A DNA stretch of 48,183 nt from a candidate division WOR-3 bacterium (GTDB lineage: Bacteria > Hydrothermota > Tepidihabitantia > SM23-42), in the NCBI GenBank assembly GCA_029858255.1, contig JAOUFJ010000020.1, positions 1 through 48,183 of the forward strand, read 5' to 3'. Below are positions 43,978 to 48,183 of the stretch, piece after piece (position 1 is the first letter of the stretch; each line of letters starts with the position of its first letter). Position numbers and translations under genes: made by a program. The notes under the pieces are model-generated. The model worked only from the letters and a program-made list of their open reading frames with translations. It ran no database searches and was not told the origin of the DNA.

Positions 43978-44156
43978 AATATATTCAAACAATATAAATC
44001 CGTTGCAGAACTCTGCAAACCCACATGATTTTAACAGTGTCGCAGAAGGTATTTGACATAACGGGAAGAGTTGTATTACCCAACAAGATGAAACTAGGTA
44101 TCTATTTCATAGATGTTGACAGTAAGACCACAAAGAAGGTAGTTAAGGTCAGATAG
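43978..44156 (+). pseudogene. Decayed T9SS C-terminal sorting domain
   Basis: One frame reads NNINPLQNSANPHDFNSVAE (like the start of a sorting domain, NIPNPLQNS...). A shift then leads to KVFDITGRVVLPNKM and LGIYFIDVDSKTTKKVVKVR, ending at TAG 44154-44156. The frame change and missing cargo part mark it as a remnant. Its last ~18 bases match those of the 43301-43360 remnant. Confidence 0.7.
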
Positions 44157-44165
44157 AAATCAAAG

Positions 44166-44218
44166 TTGTAGCACAAGGGGAGTGATTCAGACTGTCACTT
44201 CCCTTGTTCCCTGTGCCA
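44166..44218 (+). terminator. 3' element, copy 2, with 11-bp hairpin
   Basis: AAGGGGAGTGA (44175-44185) pairs with TCACTTCCCTT (44195-44205), including one wobble pair, inside the TTGTAGCAC...GTGCCA flanks. Probable transcription end for the RRM unit. The gap to 44405 shows only a CGTGAATT/AATTCACG inverted repeat (44313-44350). Confidence 0.6.
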
Positions 44219-44405
44219 GATTTGTGCCAAGTCTAGGCCAAATGACACAGCACAATTCAGACTTCTGCCGTTTCTTCATCATACAGATTATATAAGAAGG
44301 AAACGGTATCCTCGTGAATTCAGTTGCATCTCTTGAAGCAATAATTCACGGGACCAGCAATGGCCAGAATAACGAAAAGCGTTATCTGTATTACATCAGT
44401 TCAGC

Positions 44406-45857
44406 TCACTCCAATTTTACGATCTTCTTTGTTACACTCTGGCCAAGTGCCTCCAATCGCACAAAATACACACCGCTGGGCACAATTTTGCCAGAATCGT
44501 CCGTGCCGTCCCACGTAACCTTAGTCAAACCAGACGCACACTCTCCATCGACCAGCCGCCGCAACCTCCTCCCCGCCACATCACAAACCGTGACATTCAA
44601 GTATTGAGGGTTCTGCAGATCAAAAGTAATACTACAATCATTGCCAAACGGATTGGGAAACGGAGCATAAAGCTTTACTCCACTTACCCTAAATGGGATC
44701 AGACTCTGTTCAGCCACCGCACCCTGCTCATCATATTTTACTGTGAGAAAGTCAGCGTTACCGCCGTCAATCCGAAAGCCGGTAACAATAATCCCTCCTG
44801 AATTATCACATGCGACACCCCGCGCGTAATCGTCAATGCCATTCCCGCTGTCATAATCAGTAGTCCATAATTCATCGCCGGCCGCAGAATACTTGAGTGT
44901 ATGATAGACAAACGCGGGAATAAGTATATTGTCTTTGTAGTATTCGCCGGTGACAATGATATCGTTGTCATTGTCAATTGCTATATCCTGCGCCGTCCAG
45001 CTGGGATTGGGTAAGATATGAATACGAATCCAGACTGAGTCACCCTGACTGTCGTATTTAACCGTAATAAACCGCGCCGGATAGAATGGATGACCGCAGA
45101 CAGCTATGTTACCTGCAGCATCGGCTGCAACGCCGCGCCCAAAACTGTCATAACTACCGTAATGATATCTCCTTGTCCACAGGGTCTCACCAGCAGGATT
45201 GTATTTAACCGTCAGATAGGTGTGCATACTAATACTAGTATCAACTGAAGCCCCAGTAACAATGATATTGCCCGTTGGATCAGCAGTTATGTCATGAGCA
45301 ATGTCGTTGAGTCCCGCATCTAATCGGCGGCTCCAAATCGTATCACCATTGGCATCGTATTTTATTGTTAGATAATCGTAATCAAGGCCGTTGAATGAAT
45401 AGCCGGTCACCATGACGTTGCGCGCTGAATCGGTCACGACGCTCGTGCCGATATTATCCATACCTGTTACATACCCGGCTTGCCAGATGAAATCGCCCGA
45501 GGCATCATATTTTACGGTAATGTAATCATAAATCGTATCCATCCGCGAAGAGCCAAAAACTACTATGTCGCCATAGCCATCAACAACCACGCCGTGCGCA
45601 AGATCGCTGCCGCCAGTATCAAAAAACCGGATCCAGATAGTATCGCCGGTCGACGTATATTTGATGATGCAAAAATCATAATCTGTGCCGTTGTACGAAC
45701 TTCCAGCGACGACGATATTGTTTTGATTATCTGTGGTGACGCCAAAAGCGTAATCGGCCATACTGCCATCATAAACACGGGTCCAAACAAGCGGCGGTTG
45801 TGCCAAGGCAAAACAGAATATGCCAAAGGCTATTATAATAACGATATATCTTTTCAT
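44406..45857 (-). CDS. Secreted SBBP-type beta-propeller with T9SS sorting domain
   Basis: A 483-residue exported protein: a signal (IVIIIAFGIFCFALA), then about seven repeats of ~55 residues with cores such as GVTTDNQNNIVVAGSS and DYDFCIIKYTSTGDTIW. The C-terminal sorting domain carries APFPNPFGNDCSITF, VCDVAGRRLRRLV, VPSGVYFVRLEA and KKIVKLE. Architecture equals that of the propeller at 39033-40505, but repeats are more diverged. Its ATG overlaps the stop of the preceding gene by four bases, so the two propeller proteins are made together. Ligand is unknown. Confidence 0.87.
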   Translation of the reverse strand: MKRYIVIIIAFGIFCFALAQPPLVWTRVYDGSMADYAFGVTTDNQNNIVVAGSSYNGTDYDFCIIKYTSTGDTIWIRFFDTGGSDLAHGVVVDGYGDIVVFGSSRMDTIYDYITVKYDASGDFIWQAGYVTGMDNIGTSVVTDSARNVMVTGYSFNGLDYDYLTIKYDANGDTIWSRRLDAGLNDIAHDITADPTGNIIVTGASVDTSISMHTYLTVKYNPAGETLWTRRYHYGSYDSFGRGVAADAAGNIAVCGHPFYPARFITVKYDSQGDSVWIRIHILPNPSWTAQDIAIDNDNDIIVTGEYYKDNILIPAFVYHTLKYSAAGDELWTTDYDSGNGIDDYARGVACDNSGGIIVTGFRIDGGNADFLTVKYDEQGAVAEQSLIPFRVSGVKLYAPFPNPFGNDCSITFDLQNPQYLNVTVCDVAGRRLRRLVDGECASGLTKVTWDGTDDSGKIVPSGVYFVRLEALGQSVTKKIVKLE

Positions 45858-48055
45858 CGTATCAGGATGATTTTTCTGGTCTCAACCCACTCATCAGTCT
45901 CCACCCGTAAGAAATAGACACCAGCAGCACCAGGCTGCAGTCCCGCATTATGCATTCCAGGACCAACCCTATCCTCAAATTTATCTACGACCCGGCCGCA
46001 AACGTCGAGCAGACTGATCGTTACGGCTGAACTCACGTCAAGCAAATAGGACAATTCCACCTTTCGGCCGATCGTGGAAACCTTCAAGCGCGAGGTAATG
46101 GAAAGATTGCCAGTTTCCGCAATACCGATGCCATAAGGGTCCAGAATCCACAAGCCGCAATCGCCGGCTGCGGTATAGATAAGTCCTCCTTGCACCGAGA
46201 CGCCACTATGCCTGACCCCGCGACCACAGACTTTGTATCTATAATATCCTACTTCCTGGGGAGTAACCGGGTTTGAGACGTCGAAAATTCTTACTCCACC
46301 GCCAGTAAGATCATCCGAGAGATAGGCATAAATCCCCTCCACATATATGTCATTGACCCGCATGGGATAGTAATAACTCACCGGCAAAGGATTGTACGGA
46401 TCAGATACATCAATGATCCAAAGGTACGACGGGTCATAACCAACATTAAGATATACGTAATTATCAGATACATAGATAGCCCCACCAAGTGACTGTAAAT
46501 CGCATCCCGCAATGACAGTCGGTGCATAGGGATTGGATATGTTAACTATTCTTAGACCGTCGTCTGAGCTACAATATGCAAAGTCACCAGCAACAACCAC
46601 ATTCCATACCGTCAGCGTTTCCCCATAAGGAATCCCGGTAACGAGGTACGGATTTGCCGGATCTGCAATATCACAGACGGCAAACCCGTATCCACCTGCG
46701 CCAGAGGAACCAGAGCAGCCTAAATACGCATAGTTGCCCTGAACACAAACGCTTCTAACCCAACTATAATATGGCGGGAGGCCTGGTATATAACAATGTC
46801 CGATTTCATGAGGATTCGCTAAATCCGAAATGTCAATTACGCGCATACCACTGTCATGTGCCGCAACGTAAAGGTTATTCCCCGCCATCGTAAATCCGCT
46901 AAAACGATAGTTGATATCGCACTTACCCAATTCGAAACAATTTTGAGGATCAGTGACGTCGATAATGCGGAAAAGCCCCGCTGGATCACAGAACACCGCA
47001 AAATTGTCCGAAACCTCAATACGATGTGATCTATACATTATTTCGTACTCGCTAATCTGAAATGGCAAAAAAGGTTCGGTAATATCCAGCACCTCGATTC
47101 GGTCTATTGCCATACTGTAGAGGTAGTCATGCAAAACCGTAATCTGAGTTGTCTGACATGGAATGCAATTCATCAATATTGGATCATCCGGGACAATGAT
47201 GTCAAACACGTATAGAAACATTCCACCAACATATAGGCAATCACCCTTCAGCTGCGGGTTGCCAACCGGGAAATCAACCAGATAGTCCCGCACAACGTAA
47301 GGATTAGCGGGATCAGAAATATCAACGACCCGCAACCCCCATCCGGTAACATAGGCATAGTCACCTTCGACAATAACCTCCATGAATTGACCCAGGTAAC
47401 ACCGGCCTAATTCGTAAGGCAGCGCAGGGTCTGACACATCCAAGATTAACATAGCATCATTCATCCCCATTGCACAGGCGGCGCAAACATAGACACGGTT
47501 ATCCTTAACGTATACATAGTAGGAAAGAATACTGTCTGGTGTCCATTCGCCTTGGACTACAAGAGTATGGGGATCGGATACATCAAGAATCGTCATGCGC
47601 GTGTAAGAAACGACGTAGGCAGAATTTTGACATACGTACACCTGAACAATCGAATCATTGGGCTGCCAACGATTGATCATTACTGGATTTGAAGGATCAG
47701 CAACATTGTAGATCCACAGTCCTTGTTTCTGAGCCGCAATATAGAGCAAAGTATCGTGGAGAAATGGCACCAACGCCTTTATCGGGCTGATTATCTGGCC
47801 AACCTTTGCCGGATTTGCCGGATCGTCCACGTCGAATACCAGAATACCGGAACCTGACGATACAACTACATAGTCAGTGCCGTTTATCACCCCGCTGACG
47901 ATGCCGCCCGTGGCGCTCCCAAATGGATAGCCTCCCACAAACCGTACGTTCAACGAATCCTGAGCAGAAAGAAGGATGGGACAGAATGAAATCATGATCA
48001 ACGTGATGAGTAAAGCCAGTCTACGATTGAACCGTTTACTAATATCGAAAACCAT
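45854..48055 (-). CDS. Secreted LVIVD-repeat beta-propeller with T9SS sorting domain
   Basis: About 733 residues from ATG 48055, chosen because AAGGAAGAG precedes it. A signal peptide (LALLITLIMISFCPILLSA) is followed by roughly 14 repeats of ~42 residues built on IxDVSDPANPxxxG and YAYVxxxxxGLRVVDI (LVIVD repeats), expected to give one or two propellers. The C-terminal ~75 residues (LKVSTIGRKVELSYLLD, ISLLDVCGRVVDKF, AAGVYFLRVET, TRKIILIR) form a T9SS-type sorting domain. It is the first gene of a two-gene unit with the SBBP propeller. Surface adhesion is plausible but is inferred from architecture alone. Confidence 0.87.
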   Translation of the reverse strand: MVFDISKRFNRRLALLITLIMISFCPILLSAQDSLNVRFVGGYPFGSATGGIVSGVINGTDYVVVSSGSGILVFDVDDPANPAKVGQIISPIKALVPFLHDTLLYIAAQKQGLWIYNVADPSNPVMINRWQPNDSIVQVYVCQNSAYVVSYTRMTILDVSDPHTLVVQGEWTPDSILSYYVYVKDNRVYVCAACAMGMNDAMLILDVSDPALPYELGRCYLGQFMEVIVEGDYAYVTGWGLRVVDISDPANPYVVRDYLVDFPVGNPQLKGDCLYVGGMFLYVFDIIVPDDPILMNCIPCQTTQITVLHDYLYSMAIDRIEVLDITEPFLPFQISEYEIMYRSHRIEVSDNFAVFCDPAGLFRIIDVTDPQNCFELGKCDINYRFSGFTMAGNNLYVAAHDSGMRVIDISDLANPHEIGHCYIPGLPPYYSWVRSVCVQGNYAYLGCSGSSGAGGYGFAVCDIADPANPYLVTGIPYGETLTVWNVVVAGDFAYCSSDDGLRIVNISNPYAPTVIAGCDLQSLGGAIYVSDNYVYLNVGYDPSYLWIIDVSDPYNPLPVSYYYPMRVNDIYVEGIYAYLSDDLTGGGVRIFDVSNPVTPQEVGYYRYKVCGRGVRHSGVSVQGGLIYTAAGDCGLWILDPYGIGIAETGNLSITSRLKVSTIGRKVELSYLLDVSSAVTISLLDVCGRVVDKFEDRVGPGMHNAGLQPGAAGVYFLRVETDEWVETRKIILIR

Positions 48056-48073
48056 TCTACTCTTCCTTAACAC

Positions 48074-48101
48074 ATCTTACTCGTAAAAGAAAACCTGTCA
48101 A
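48074..48101 (-). promoter_or_regulatory. Promoter of the LVIVD-SBBP unit
   Basis: Minus strand TTGACA (48101-48096), 16-bp spacer, TAAGAT (48079-48074). Confidence 0.6.
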
Positions 48102-48143
48102 GGCGAATGGCCAGTATACAAAGAGCACAGTAAATCGAAATCC

Positions 48144-48171
48144 AAGGGGGGATGGACATCCATCCCCCCTT
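48144..48171. terminator. Perfect 12-bp hairpin at the right end
   Basis: AAGGGGGGATGG (48144-48155), loop ACAT, CCATCCCCCCTT (48160-48171). There is no strong T-run on either side. It probably ends a transcript coming from beyond the right edge or insulates the LVIVD promoter. Confidence 0.55.
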
Positions 48172-48183
48172 GAAAGCAATACC

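Noticed and set aside
44314-44607. 97-codon plus-strand frame at 44314-44607
   Set aside because: Its second half is the antisense of the propeller sorting domain; no ribosome site.

Overview
The window looks like a chromosomal contig from an uncultivated bacterium of the FCB superphylum, most plausibly candidate phylum WOR-3 (Stahlbacteria) or a relative. The grounds are four secreted proteins or remnants with type IX secretion (T9SS) style C-terminal sorting domains, a PorU/gingipain-like C25 peptidase, a large SecA, DUF3098, DUF1844 and DUF2723 proteins, and a fused inositol-phosphate cytidylyltransferase/CDP-alcohol transferase known mostly from thermophiles. The taxon is inferred, not proven.

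Layout. 0-6 kb: the start of a receiver-like protein, a TonB-domain lipoprotein, then divergently hisC, a phosphate butyryl/acetyltransferase and mfd (with a disturbed 5' end). 6-13.6 kb: a leftward operon of a LolA-like/SecD-P1-like exported protein, a GT2 glycosyltransferase, a 56-residue Trm112 protein, the C25 peptidase, a double-ACT protein and a small membrane protein. 14-21.5 kb: queG, an LpoA-like lipoprotein, DUF1844, a DUF2723 membrane protein, carbamate kinase, and YIP1 and DUF4870 membrane proteins. 21.7-27.6 kb: the leftward operon smpB-amidase-murI-rph-rluD-NFACT. Divergent to it, 27.8-30.4 kb: ftsE-ftsX-envC. The amidase and ftsEX-envC probably form one peptidoglycan-splitting module. 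30.7-37.5 kb: trmI, secA with a coupled degenerate alpha-oxoamine-synthase-like gene, an NYN nuclease and tRNA-Thr. 37.7-48.2 kb is more accessory: a GNAT gene behind a candidate leader-peptide attenuator, three T9SS-type beta-propeller proteins, IPCT-DIPPS, and two small RNA-binding proteins (KhpA-like and RRM), each followed by the orphan tail of a T9SS sorting domain.

Transcription signals are unusually readable. Nearly every transcription unit has TTGAC(A/T)-N16/17-TATAAT-like elements. At several genes the -10 box lies only 5-7 bases before the start codon and no Shine-Dalgarno is seen, so leaderless mRNAs are predicted.

The most striking unexplained structure is a family of intergenic islands between 13.7 and 36.3 kb. 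They are bounded by degenerate tandem arrays with an exact 9-bp period (consensus GYTRNTNYC, about 51 units). Two islands are 168-172 bp with inverted terminal arrays and a shared core motif. Six arrays sit 12-41 bp upstream of -35 boxes, always in the same orientation to the promoter.
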